Assembly: GCA_024114885.1 (NCBI GenBank)
Contig: CP099424.1
Span: 310,001 to 374,000, forward strand
From: Septoria linicola
Taxonomy: Eukaryota; Ascomycota; Dothideomycetes; Mycosphaerellales; Mycosphaerellaceae
Length of the DNA: 64,000 nt
Direction: 5' to 3'
The translations under genes and the position numbers were made by a program. This document shows positions 10,425-23,859 of this stretch, in pieces. Positions within the stretch are counted from its first letter, which is position 1, and the number at the start of each line of letters is the position of its first letter. The notes under the pieces were generated by a model. It was not told the origin of the DNA. It worked only from the letters and a program-made list of their open reading frames with translations, and did not search any database.

Positions 10425-12742
10425 AATCGATAATAACTTAATTAAATATTAACTAAATTAGACGATTTATAGTTTAGAAGAAAGCTAAAAGAAAGCTCTT
10501 CTAGAACTACTATACTAAGGATTTTTATTATAATAAACTAGAGAGCTTATAGCTTTAAAAGTCTCTATTATCTCTTATCTAGGAAAGTAGGATTATATAA
10601 GAGTATTAAGAGTTATAAAAACTATTATACTAGTTAGACCTCTTAAGTAAGTAGTATACTAATAGGTATTATTAAGAATAGCTAAACCTAAGTATATTAT
10701 AAGTTAGTAAGTCTAGAATTAAGTTTCTTTCTCTAAAAGCTTTAAGATATTTAATAATTATATCTCTAAGTAATAAAATCTTTAGTTTTTAATATCTAAA
10801 AGAGTAAAAAAACTATAAGATATAGTCTCTTAGAATAAAGTCTTACCTAACTAAAAAAGGCTATATTAGTACTATAACTAGTAATTAAAATAATACTAGT
10901 TATAATAAAGTACTAGCCTCTATTAGATTAGCTCTAGAGAATAGCTCTCTCTTATAAATTTAAGATAAAGAGATAGCTAAAATAGCTTAGAATACTCTTA
11001 AAGAACTCTATTCTCTTAAAGGATTTAGTTCTAAGTTTCTTCTTTTAAAAAAGCTATTCTAAACTACTCTAAAAACTTTAGAATCTATAGAGTTATATAT
11101 TAATATAATTTGTCGTCTTACTAATAATCTAAAGAGTAAAAAGGTTATTATACTAGACTAAGTAATAATAGCTTAGACTTTAAATAACCTAAATAATAAA
11201 TATAGCTTCTTTATTATCTCTATAAGTTAAAACCTAAGAGATAATAAAGCTAGCTATACTCTAGAGACTTTATTCTCTAATATACTAGATAAATCTAGAA
11301 GATATAGTATTAAAGAGATAGTACTTTTCTCTAGAGATAATAAGTCTAAAAAGTCTATAAAGAATAAATCTAAAGATACTTCTAAGAGATTAAATAAGAA
11401 GAGCTTTAAGAACTCTATTAAATATTATTTATTAAGAGTATATCCTAGATAGTTAGTCTAGATATAGATATTTAAGTATAGTTCTAGATACCTAAGGTAT
11501 CTACCTAAGGCTTAGTAAGAGGTATATCTTACTTCTCTTTCTTCTTTTCTTAGATAACTAACTTAATTAACTTTATATTTAGTTCCTAGTATATTACTAC
11601 TATACTATATATAAAAGTTAGTTTAAGATTAATCCTCTATTCTTCTTTACTATACTATATCCTTCTTAATACTATATAGTATCTAATACGCTCTCTACTT
11701 TTAATATTTCTTAGAATAATAGAAATAATATTTAGTAGAGTCTTTAGAGCTCTTTTTATTTAATCTCTTAGAGATATCTTTAGGTTTATTCTTTATAGAC
11801 TTTTTAGACTTATTATCTCTAGAGAAAAGTACTATCTCTTTAGTACTATATCTTCTAGATTTATCTAGTATATTAGAGAATAAAGTCTCTAGAGTATAGC
11901 TAGCTTTATTATCTTTTAGATTTTAACTTATAGAGGTAAGGAAGAAGCTATATTTATCGTTTAGGTTATTTAAAGTCTAAGCTATTATTACTTAGTCTAA
12001 TATAATAATCTTCTTATTCTTTAGATTATTAGTAAGGTAATAAATTATATTAATATATAACTCTATAGATTCTAAAGTCTCTAGAGTAGTTTAGAATAGC
12101 TCTTTTAAAAAAAGAAACTTAGAACTAAATCCTTTAAGAGAATAGTATTCTTTAAAAATATTCTAAGCTATTTTAGCTATCTCTTTATTTTAAATTTATA
12201 AGAAAAAGCTATCCTCTAGAGCTAATCTAATAGAGGCTAGTACTTTATTATTACTAGTATTATTTTAATTACTAGTTATAGTACTAATATAGCCTTTTCT
12301 AGTTAAGTAAGACTTTATTCTTAGAGACTATATCTTATAGTTTTCTTATTCTTTTAGGTATTAAAAACTAAAGATCTTATTACTTAGAGATATAATTATT
12401 AAATATCTTAAAGCTTCTAGAGAGAGTAATTTAATATTAGGCTTACTATCTTATAATATACTTTAATTTACCTATTCTTAATTATATCTATTAGTATACT
12501 ACTTCTTTAAGAGATCTAACTAGTATAATAGTTTTTATAACTCTTAATACTTTTATATAATTCTAGTTTTCTAGATAAGAGATAGTAGAGACTTTAAAGG
12601 CTATAGGCTCTCTAGGTAGTTATAATAAAAATCCTTAGTATAGTAGTTCTAGAAAAGCTTTCTATAAGCTTTCTTCTAAACTATAAATTATCTAATTCGA
12701 TTAATATTTAATTAAGTTATTATTGATTTTTTAAAAAGATTC
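10425..12742. repeat. Large palindrome of copia C gag and 5' sequence
   Basis: The arm 10425-11429 is the reverse complement of the arm 11707-12742, with RIP-type differences and small indels (for instance about 14 nt missing from the left arm next to the loop). The part of the right arm at 11707-12255 also repeats 9870-10424 in direct orientation, so the copia C gag region occurs three times. The loop is a 277-bp LTR of the copia A/B family. This looks like a fold-back rearrangement or inverted duplication formed before or during RIP. Confidence 0.8.
11430..11706 (-). mobile_element. Solo LTR of the copia A/B family
   Basis: These 277 bp match the reverse complement of the LTRs at 19256, 31198, 37219 and 45060 along their whole length, with mutated TGTTAA/TTAACA-type ends. 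No internal element sequence is attached. The 5-bp flanks (TTATT and TTTCT) do not form a clean target duplication, which agrees with its position in the loop of a rearranged palindrome. Confidence 0.85.
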
Positions 12743-12795
12743 TAGAAGAAGTTCTAGAAAAGAGTTATATTTTCTCTAGATAAGATCTATATATC

Positions 12796-12966
12796 TATAA
12801 GAGCTAGGTAAGGTTAAAGGTTAGATACGTCTTAAGCTCGTAGGCTTAGTATATAGTATAATTATAGTACGCGTATATATTTAAAAAGAGATAAGAATTA
12901 GTCTTATAATATCCTAATAGTCTTATTAAGAGAGCGTTCTATATATTACTATATACCTCTTTTATA
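12796..12966 (+). repeat. 5' LTR of chromovirus G3
   Basis: These 171 bp are the reverse complement of the G1/G2 LTR, running from TATAAGAGCTAGG to CCTCTTTTATA. Both ends are the RIP-converted forms of TGTAA...TTACA. Confidence 0.88.
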
Positions 12967-15900
12967 ATTCTAATTCTTCTCTTTTTAAGAGTAGTAATCT
13001 ATAGAAGCCTATAGCTCCTTAATATAATATAGGTATAGTACTACTAGAGCTTATAATAGATAAAGTAGATAATTAAGGTAATCTTATAGAGACTAATAAG
13101 GTTTAGAAGTAGTAATCTACTAGTATAATTAAAGATAGTATATATATAGAGCGTATATAGCTTAAAGCTAAGAATTAGGAACTATATCGTTATCTAGAGA
13201 TATATACTCTATAATAAGAGAATAATTAGCTTCTTATAGAGTTAGAATCTCTATTCTTAGTTACTCCTAGTACTTTTAATATTAGTAATCTTAAAGACGA
13301 CGCTACTACTAGTATTATAGATAGCGTCCTTTATAATAGCGCGTTATATATATAATATAAAGGTCTTAAAGTTAGAGAACCTTATATCTTCTAGAGCGAG
13401 ATAGTCTAAGAGGTAAGAGAGTTTATTTATAGCCTTAAAGTAATCTTCTTTAATAGTCTATAAGAGTTTATTATAGAGGACTCGAAGATCCTATATAGTA
13501 TTATATAGCTTATAGGCGAGGTATAAGAGACCTAGTATAACGAATACTCTAAGGTAATATCTCTAGACTATACTTAGACTAAGTTTAAGTACTTTATCTA
13601 TAACGTTATTAGAGATTAGGCGAATCGTATAGTTCTTATAATAATCAAGTATAAGAAGGTCTAATAGGATAAGAGTTAAGAGGTACGCTAGTTCGCTATA
13701 GAACTAGGCTACTTAGAGTCTTAACTAGGTAACTATAGCGAAGCGTAGCTAGTATACTAGCTTCTTATAAAATTAAAGCTATTACTTTAATAAGAGATTA
13801 TTAAGAATTATACTATACCTAATAAGTATACTAATTTAGTTATATTAGTAAGACGCCTAGAGTAAGCTAATAGAGTAATTCCTATATAGTATAACTAGAG
13901 TAGAAGCTAGAGTAATAGAGACTATAATACTTAGTTAAAGTATAAGTATATAGAGAGTAACGCTTCTATATATAGATATAACGATAGTCTAGAAGAGAAT
14001 AGTATACGTCGCTTTAGTAATAAAGGTTCTACTTACTCTATTATAGGCTATAAGTATTTAGAATACTATAGCTATAAGTAGAAAGAGTATATTAGTACTA
14101 ATTCTATCTACTCTAACTAAGACGCTCGAGATAATAGTAAGAAGCTATTAGTACGTAAGGTTACTATAGAGACGCTAAAAAAAGAGAAGGTATTAGAGAA
14201 GAACTACGATCTCTAGATACTAAACTTAGTAGTAATATATACCTTCTTATATAAGTCGTAAATACGACTTATCTAGAGAGTATAGTCGAGGTATAGGATA
14301 GGCTTAAGCTAGCCTAATTCCTTCTTAATAATACTACTAATATTAATATAGTAATAAGATCCTTTATCTTATAATATAGTATTATAGTTCGAACTAATAC
14401 TACTTTACTTCTAGCTACTTTATTTACTAGAGAATTAGAGTATTATTATAGTATATACTATATACGCGTATAGCTTATAGACTCTATAGAAGTAGAGCGT
14501 ATAGTAGGTATAATCTTTTATATCTATAATATACTAACCTCTAATATAATCTTAGGTCGACTATAGAGATATACTTATTATATACGAGTCGATAGTAGCT
14601 TAGATAAATAGACCTATAGCGATGTTTTTAAAAACGTTTAGGTTAGAGAAGCCTATAAGTTTCTTAAGGACTTAAAGTAGGTACTTATAGTATACGTAGT
14701 AGTATTAAGTAAGATAGGCGAAGAGGTTAACTCTCTTTCTTCTAAGTTCTAATAGTTCTCTAATATCCTAAACCTAATAGAAGAGATAAAGAGTAAGCTA
14801 GTAGATAGCGTAGAGTATACGATTAAGCTACGTCTAGATACTATTCTACTATTTAGACTACTATACTACTAGTTAGATAAGGAGCTAGAGGAACTTAAGA
14901 GTTACTTTACTATAGGCCTTAAGTATAATTAGATCGAGTATAGTATTAGTAAGATAGATACGCCTATCCTATTTATATTAAAGAAAGATAGTAAACTAAG
15001 GCTATATATCGACTACTAAGAGTTAAATAAAATTACTATTAAGAATAGGTACTTATTTCTCTTAATTAGCGAAACGCTAGATAGGCTTATAGAAGCTATA
15101 TAGTTTACGACTCTAGACCTTATAGATATATACTATCGGATTCGTATTAAGCCTAGTAACTACTAGAAGACTATACTCTATATACGCTATAGCTACTTTT
15201 AGTATAAAGTAATACTATTTAGCTTAATAAAAGCTCTAGCTATATTCTAGATATATATTAACTATATCCTAGTAGGTTTAGTCGATACGTACTATATAGT
15301 ATACCTAGATAATATTCTTATCTATAGTAAGAACTACGTTATACGACGTACTTACGCGTCTCTAGAAGTTTAGACTCTATACCTAAAGAGTAAAGTATAA
15401 ATTCTAGTAGAAAGAAATCGATTTCCTAGGCTTTATAGTAACTACTAGAGAGGTCGCGATAGATCTATATAGGATAGACGTAATTATAGCGTAGCTAACG
15501 CTTATAATACTCGTAGAGGTTTAATTCTTTCTTAGGTTTATAAACTTCTACTAACGTTTTATTTTTAAATACTCTAGAGTAGTATCTCTACTTATAGCGT
15601 TATCTAAGAGCGCTATAGTAGATAAGAAGCTAGCTCTACTTAAGTAGACTATACGAGAGGAGTAGGCGTTTACTAAATTAAAAAAGCGTTTTTCTATAGT
15701 ATTATTACTAAGGTACTTCGACTCTACGCTTAGGTTATAAGTCGAAAGTAATATCTCTAATTTCGTAATTACTATAATCCTTAGCTAACTCTTCGAGTCT
15801 ATATAGTATCTTATTATATTTATATCTAGGAAGATACTTACTATAGAGTATAATTATAAGATATACGATAAGAAGTATCTTATAGTAGTTAAGGCTTTTA

Positions 15901-18580
15901 AAGTATAGAGGCTATATCTCGAAGGCGCTCTATATACGATCGACGTACTAGTCGACTATACTAACCTTTATAGGTTTATAGGTGTAAAGAAGTTAACTAG
16001 TAGGTAAGCCTACTAGGCTATATTCTTAGCTCTATTCGACTTTATTATAACGTACTAGGTAGGTAAGCGAAACCTAGCTAATACGCTATTAAGGCGTAGC
16101 GATTATACTAAGAAGGTCGTAGAGGTAACTAACCTTCTATCTATCTTATAGACTAAGTTATAGCTATAGAATAATTAATATACGAGAGACGTAGGTAGGC
16201 TACTCGTAGCTCGTACCTATACGACTTATAAAGAATAGTATTCTTTAATAGAGAGAAGTACTAACTCTAATCTATAGTAGTAGTTTTTAACGCCTATACG
16301 AGTAGTAGGTATAATTACTAAGAGCGAAGAGCTATATATAAATATCTTAGACTTAATTCTTAGATATACTCGTACGCTAGTATAAGCTAAGCTAAGTATA
16401 AGTATAGTATATTTATAAGCGATAAGTAATAGTAGTCGATTCGAGTAATATACTATAAGAGAGAGAAACCTCTAGGTAGATGATTTACTATATATATCTA
16501 AGGACTATATCTTATAGACATAGGTTATTTGTATATATTATAATAATACTCTTATAAGCTATTTTAGTAAGAATAAGACTATCTCGCTAGTATAAAGGAA
16601 GTACTAGTAGCTAGAGATAACTAAGGATATTATATAATATATAGAATTCTATAGGAGTTACTAGAAGATAGAGATACGTCGCTATCGACTATATAGCGAG
16701 CTAACTACGCTATCTATACTAGATCGTCTATTTTAAGAATTAACTTAGGATTTTATTATAGATCTTCTACTAAGTAAGTAAGAAGTATATATATATAATA
16801 CGATTCTAGTTATTATCGACTAATATATAAAGATAGTTATCTTTATACTAACTATAAAGAGATATACTAGTAGTAACCTTATAGAAGTCTTAATATTAGA
16901 AGTAATTAGGTATTATAGTATACTTATAAGTATTATTAGTAATAGAGAGTCTATATTTACGAGTTAGTTTTAGTCTGACTTCTACTATAAGGTATATATA
17001 AAACGTAAGCTAAGTATAGCGTTCTATCTATAAATAGATAGGTAAACTAAAAAAGCGAATTAGATACTTAAGACTTATCTATATATCTACTATATAGAGT
17101 AATAAGATAACTAGGTTAACCTATTAGTATAAGCCGAGTTCGTATATAATAATAGTATATATACGATACTAAAGGTATTACTATTTATAGCGCTATATAG
17201 TTTTAATCTAGAGCTAGTAACGAGTAGATAAGAAACTTAGAGCACGCTTTCTAAAAGAGAGATACTAGCTACTAAGGAAGCTATAGAAAGATTAAAGAAG
17301 AACTATAAAATATTAAGTAGACGCTAGTAAGGAGTAAGTAAGGCGTAGGCTAGGTACTTTTATAATAGATATTAGGCTAAGGAATATAAGATTAGCGATA
17401 TAGTCTTACTATTAATAAAGAACCTATAGTTAAAGGTTTTTTTTAAAGAAGTTAGTAGATAAGTTTACTAGGCCTTTTAAGATAATTAATATAGTAGAGA
17501 AGTAGGCGTATCGCTTAGCTCTACTACTAGACGCTCTTATCTATAATATATTTTATATATTACTTCTAGAACCTTAGAAGAGTAGCGAGACGTACGTAGA
17601 GAGTATACTACTTATAGACTACTAGAGTAAATAGGAAGTTAAGAAGATCCTTAGAACTCGAGTAAGAAAGAGTATACGCTAGTACTTAATTTACTAGTAG
17701 AGCTAGTCTAAAGAATATAACTAGTAGGAACCTAAAGAATATATTAGTAGCTATATAGTACTAGACGTATTCGAAGCGTAGCGTATACGTAGGTACGTAG
17801 TAAGATAGAAGCGCTAAGATACTAATATAGTAATACTAAGTACTAAGCGCTAAATCTATATATAGAAGCAAATCTTAAATTTAAGATAGTAAGAAAATTA
17901 CTAGAGTATTTAGGATATATAGAAGCGTAAACTATATTATTTATATATATCTACTAAGTAGGTCGTAGAGTACCTATAAGTAAGAAGTAAGAATCTAACT
18001 ATAGCCTATATAGGCGTAAGTAGAGTATAAGAGGCGTAGGTAGAGAGTAAGTAAAACGCTTAGATATCGTCTATAGATAGCGTAGTATTAGTATCGCTAG
18101 CGTTTCTACTAGCGACGCTATCCTCGTTCTTATTCTTATCTACCTTCTCGTTAGATATAGCGTCCTCTAAGAGGTTACTCTCTTCCTAGTTACTATCTTT
18201 AAGATAGGCTACCTCTATAGTAGCGTCTAGAGTATCGCTAGAGGCGCCTACTATATAGTTAGTCTATAAAGAGTATTAGTATTATAGAAGGACTATATAG
18301 GAGAAGTAGATATATCTTATACTATAGCTTAAATATAGCTACTATAAAGTTAGACTAGCGCTAGGTCTCTACTAGAGTAGCGATAGATATCGTACTAGTC
18401 GCTAGTAGAGTAAGTACGCTCGTCTTACGTAGCGTATCCTAGCTACTAACTACTTTATCTTTATTACTAGTATAGACCTTCTTAGAGGCCTTAATATTAG
18501 TATAGAGATCCTTTAGATAATACTTAGCTTACTTCTTATATATACTATCTAGGAGAGTCTCTAGCTACTAGTAGTAGTAG
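12796..18580 (+). mobile_element. Ty3/gypsy chromovirus G3, 3' truncated, plus strand
   Basis: Same family as G1 and G2 but in the opposite orientation. It begins with a 171-bp LTR, followed by gag with a mutated zinc-knuckle region near 14050, RT at about 14990-15340 (LRLYIDY..., FTTLDLIDIYYRIRI, VVYLDN-type active site), RNase H (about 15830-16010), integrase (about 16800-17000) and chromodomain (about 17600-17750). The antisense acidic-tail segment follows at about 18060-18320. Similarity to G1 stops near 18580 and no 3' LTR is present, so the element is truncated there. Stops are everywhere, so it is inactive. Confidence 0.88.
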
Positions 18581-18626
18581 AGCTATTAAGACTATTCTAT
18601 ACGTTACTATATATCTTTTATAGAAA

Positions 18627-19027
18627 GAGATCTAAAATTATCTAAATAATATCCTAGAAGCTTCTATAGTATATATTAGCGAGAGTCTTCTATCTAGTAC
18701 TATCTAGATTAAAGATCTAGAATTAGAGAGAAGCCTAAAGAAAGTTAGATTTCTAATTAAAGATTCTATAACTTTCTAATTAATTCTTAACTAGTCTAAG
18801 GCTACGTAAGCGATTATATAGCCTAGAAGATTCTAGTAATCTTAGAGAGAATATTTAAGTAGATATCTATACTCTACTTTAAAGAATAATAATAAAAAGT
18901 TTTAACTACTTTCTAATTAGCTTAATTCTTCTTAAGGCTCTAATAATAATCGATTAACTAGCTATCGATATTTAATTAACCTCTGAGTTAAATATTAATT
19001 AAGAACTAATAGGCTATCTCTACTAAA
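18627..19027 (-). repeat. Inverted repeat copy 2 (about 0.4 kb)
   Basis: Reverse complement of 5367-5746. The internal near-palindrome is more RIP-mutated here than in the left copy. It abuts the truncated end of G3 (about 18580). Confidence 0.75.
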
Positions 19028-19255
19028 CTTTTATAGAAAGTATATACTACCTATATATAATATAGTTTTAAGATAGCCTTAGTAAGTATATAAACGATAG
19101 ACCTTATAATACGTAATACTATATAGATTCGAGCTAATATATAGACTACTATAAGCGCTATATCGTAGAATCTTCTTAGAGACGTACTAGCGCTACTACG
19201 TTAAAGTTAGAAATAGCTATAGAGAGTTAAGAGTTACGAGCTTATCTACCTATAG
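19028..19255. other. RIPped flank left of copia A
   Basis: 228 bp of TA-rich DNA ending in the TATAG target site (19251-19255) of copia A. It is the pre-insertion neighbour of the sequence that resumes at 45342. No feature recognised. Confidence 0.5.
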
Positions 19256-19532
19256 TATTAAAAGTAGAGAGCGTATTAGATACTATATAATATTAAGAAG
19301 AGTATAGTATAGTAAAGAAGAATAGAAGATTAATCTTAAACTAACTTATATATATAGTATAGTAGTAATATACTAGGAACTAAATATAAAGTTAATTAAG
19401 TTAGTTATCTAAGAAGAGAAGAAAGAGAAGTAAGATATACCTCTTACTAAGCCTTAGATAGATACCTTAGGTATCTAGAACTATACTTAAATATCTATAT
19501 CTAGACTAACTATCTAGGATATATTCTTAATA
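19256..19532 (-). repeat. Copia A 3' LTR
   Basis: 277 bp beginning TATTAAAAGTAGAG and ending TTCTTAATA, the RIP-converted forms of TGTTAA...TTAACA ends still partly visible in copia B. Matches the LTR at 45060-45336. Confidence 0.93.
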
Positions 19533-22500
19533 CTCCTACTTATACTATATAGTTAGATCTTTCTATAGATTATCTATAATACTTAAGTACTAGCTCTAAT
19601 CTTAATTAGTTATTAAGTACTTACTTTTTAGACTAATAACTAGATAGTACTAACTATCTATCTAATAAAACTTTCTATACTACTATCTCTTATAAAAAGG
19701 TAAAAGAAATATCTTCTATAAGATCTTCCTTCTCTCTTATATAGAAGTAGATTATTTAAGATATAGACTATCTAGTAAGTTATCTCTACTCTTACTTATA
19801 GCTAATCCTAATAGCTCTCTAGATACCCTATAGCCTAGTTCTATACTTAGTTATATTCTATATAGCTTCTTAGTTCTCTAAAGGCCTTTAGGGTATACTA
19901 TTCTTAGCTATAGAGATCTTATATTAGGCTAGGGAGTAGAGTAACTATATACTAGTACTAGAGATAATAGCTACTATAGAGAAGATCTTTAATATTAACT
20001 AGTACTTAGCCTTAGAGAGTGTCTAGTTTAGCTAGGTACTATATAGTAATATTATAGTTAGTAATAGGTCTAATATTAGTAAGAGTATTTAGGACTTTAT
20101 AAAGTCTAACTAAGAAGGAGTTAAGTAACTAAAATCTTTCTTTTAGACTCCTCTTAGTTTAACTCTAAGGCTTAGAGTTATCTTTTATATATCTCTTATA
20201 TAAGGTAGAGCTACCTTATAAAATCCTAAAACTATAGTCTATTCTTTAGCTTAGTAAGACTATCTACTACTATCTCTTTTATACCTATATATTTAATAGA
20301 GATAAGCCTATTCTACTAGAGCTTTCTTATAGTATTATATAAGATATTAATATATTTAGACTTATTATAAATATATAAGTCCTTAATAAGAGTAAGAGTA
20401 GCTTAGTTATTATCTTTTAGCTAAATTAGCCTAATTCTAGTAATAGTTTCCTAGTTACTAAGGATCCTTAGTTAGTAAGAATATTCTTCTACTAACTCTA
20501 GGTATCTAAGCTCTCTTAAGAGAGTACTAAGGAACTATAACTATTTTATATATACTTCTATAGCTATATATTTAGCTTCTATTATTAATATAGCTATAGA
20601 TTTCTACTTCTTACTTATCTAGGAGACTAGTATACTATAAAGAAAGAAGATATATCTAAGGATTAAGACTCTATTAGTCTTATCTATTATATAGTTAGAG
20701 TCTATATATCTAGTAAGATAGCCTTAACTATTCTTTAAGTATCTTAGACTAAGGTCTAGGTTTAATCTTAGATATCTAGTTAGCTTCTTTAGAGCTTTTA
20801 TATATTCTACTATTAGATTACTAATATAGGAGCTTAATCTTCTAAGAGTAAATAAAATATCTAGTCTTATAATAGTTATAAGCTATATCTATATTCTAAT
20901 AATAGATTAGTACTCCTATTTATTATATCTTTTATTATTTAGTCTAGTAGGCTTTAGACTTTTATAGCTATCTATTAGTAAAAGAGTTAGTAATATAGTT
21001 TCTTAGCCTATTCCTATCTTAGCTAGGTTCTCTTAGATATAATACTTCTAGTTAAGTTTTAGCTAGCCTTACTATCTATTTCTTATTAGTCTTATTTTAA
21101 GAATCTTATCTAGCTCTCTAAGATCTTTAATCTTAAAGACCTTACTAAGTTAGTCTTTAAACTAGAGGATATCTTCTAGTCTCTCTATAGTAATAGGTAT
21201 ATTATTAATATAGATTAGGATTATTAGATCTTTCTTTTTCTTATAGATTAGAAGATATAGATCTACTTCTAATTATCTAAATCCTATTCCTTTTAGCTTT
21301 AATATATATAGCTAATTCTAGTCTCTTATAGCTTACTTTAGCCTATAGAGACTCTTTAGAACTTATAAGACTATACTAGTTAGTAGGTTAATACCTAGTA
21401 GTAGGATTATATAGATATCCTTATATAGAGTACTCTCTATAAATATATTATTTATATCTACTTAGTATAGAACTAGGTCCTTCTTATAGACTATAGCTAT
21501 AAATCCTCTTAGAGTATCCTACCTAACTATAGAAGTAAAAGTTTCTATATAGTCTACTCTATACTTTTAGAAGAACTCTCTTATAACTAGTTTTACTTTA
21601 AACTTTTTAATAGCTCTACTAAGCTTTCTCTTAATATTAAAGACCTATCTTAAAGTAACTAAGTTAGCTTCTTTTAATAGAACTACTATAGTCTAGGTAT
21701 TATTACTTATAAGTATATCTAGCTCCTTCTAAATAGCTTCTTACTAGAGATAATCCTACTTAGGATTACTTACTATTTCCTTATAGTTCCTTAGGATTAG
21801 AACCTTCTATTTATATATTCCTACTTCTTTAGTAGTAGAGAATATAATCTCTTTAACTTTCTTTAAGAATTCTAAGTCCTATAGGATATCTAGGTTAATA
21901 GAGCTTATAGCTAAGAAGAAAGCCTAATACTCTAGGAGTATTTCTTTATCTAGCTAACTATTCTAATCTAGCTTAAGCCTAATTAGCTTTAGCTTCTAGT
22001 TAAATCTATTAAGTTCTTAGAATACTTTCCTCTTTCTAAGAGTTTACTTTAAAGCTATCTACTCCTAATCTATTTTTATAGTTTCTTAAATAGAATTCTT
22101 AGATTTTTTCTTAACTTTCTTTTAGTCTAGGAATTTTCTATACTCTCCTATATCTTCTAGTAGAGATAGAAGTTATATAAAGAGTTTCTTTCCTTCCTAA
22201 ACCTATACTAATAGCTAAGAAGGAGGAGGCTTCTACTAGTCTAGACTAGGAGCTTCTAGGGTACTCCTACTAGTTTATAGAGTAGACTAGCTAATAGTTC
22301 TTAGCCTTCTAATAGGTCTTTTTTCTAGAGCTAAACTAGAGAGATTCTTAATTTTAATATTTAAGTCTAATTCTCTACCTAGCTTATCTTTAAAGAAGAT
22401 TATATTAGTATACTACTTAATAGCCTTTATATCTAGCTTCTAGAACTTCTATATCTTTACTATATTATTATAGTATCTAATAAACATAGTATCCTTTCCT

Positions 22501-23358
22501 CTATTTATTAGCTTATTACTTCTTATCTACTAAGGCTATACTCTTATATCTATATATACTATAGCTCTATATCTCTATATCTTAAGATAGGAGACTATTA
22601 GTTTAATCCTATTAAAAGCTTTATTAGGTAAGAGCTTAAATCTCTTAATATTAGATCTATTTAGAAGCTTGTTCCTTATATATATATATACTTTAAAAGC
22701 TTCTAGCTAAAACTTAATAGGTATCTTACTCTCTTTAAGTATTACTCTAATAGAGGCCTCTAATATTTAGATAGATCTTTTAACTACTCTATTCTAAAGT
22801 AAATTATAGGCCTTAGTTAGCTTAAGAGTAATTCTAAAGTCCTTCTCCTACTATTTAATTAAAGTAGTAATTTCTCTAGTATTATTAGCTCTTATAGACT
22901 TAAGGAGTACTACTAACTACCTTTCTACCTTAATTCTCTAGTTCTAAAGAGTAGTTAGTATATCTAATCTAGCTTTAAGTAGAAATACCTATTTCTTTCT
23001 TAAGAAGTTATTAATAATCTTAAGCTACTATATAAAACCTTTTACTAATAATAGTAATAGTCTATAGATATCTACTAATATAAGAGCTAATCTTTTAGGT
23101 CTTCTCTTAATAGACTTACCTAGGTATTTCTTTATCTTACCTATTATATAGGTTCTATACTTATATTCTCTCTAGTTAGAAATTAGAATTCTTTCCTTTA
23201 GGTTAGTAACTTTATAAAAGTTTAAGAGTAACTCTCTTCTAAAGTATATAAATCTTCTATACTATAGCTCCTACTATTTTAGATTCTTCTCTAATAGAGT
23301 AGTATAGATATTATTAACCTCTATAGGATTATATAGTAAGTAATATAACTTTTCCTAT

Positions 23359-23530
23359 TATAAAAGGGGTATATAGTAATGTATAGAGCGCCCTCCTAAC
23401 AAGACTATTAGGATATCGCAAGACTAATTCTTGCCTCCTTTCAGATATATACGCGTACTATAGTTATACCGTACGCTAAGCCTACGAGCCTAAGGCGAGT
23501 CTTAGCCTTTGACCTCACCTAGCTCTTATA
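23359..23530 (-). repeat. G1 3' LTR
   Basis: 172 bp from TATAAAAGGGG to GCTCTTATA. The TG...CA ends are converted to TA...TA, and the LTR is preceded by the target site copy CCTAT. Confidence 0.93.
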
Positions 23531-23859
23531 ACTATCTCCTCTCCCTAAGGGAGCTACCCTTAGCGACACCCTTACTTGATAGGTTGTATTCTAGGCTGCC
23601 TATTTAGTCTTTATAATATACTTTGTATATTCCGCGTTTGTCGCGTCTCTAACGCGTTATACCTACGAACCTTTAGCGTGTTACGTGAATTCGCGCTACG
23701 AAGTGAAGGGTTACTATACATATTACGTTTACGTAGTAATATATTCCTTACTATAGCGACTACGATTCGTAGCTCGAGCGTGTTCTTGAAAACTCTTCTA
23801 ACTCTCTCTTAGACTTTTCTCTCTACGTATATAATATTTTCTATATCCTTATTAAGCTA

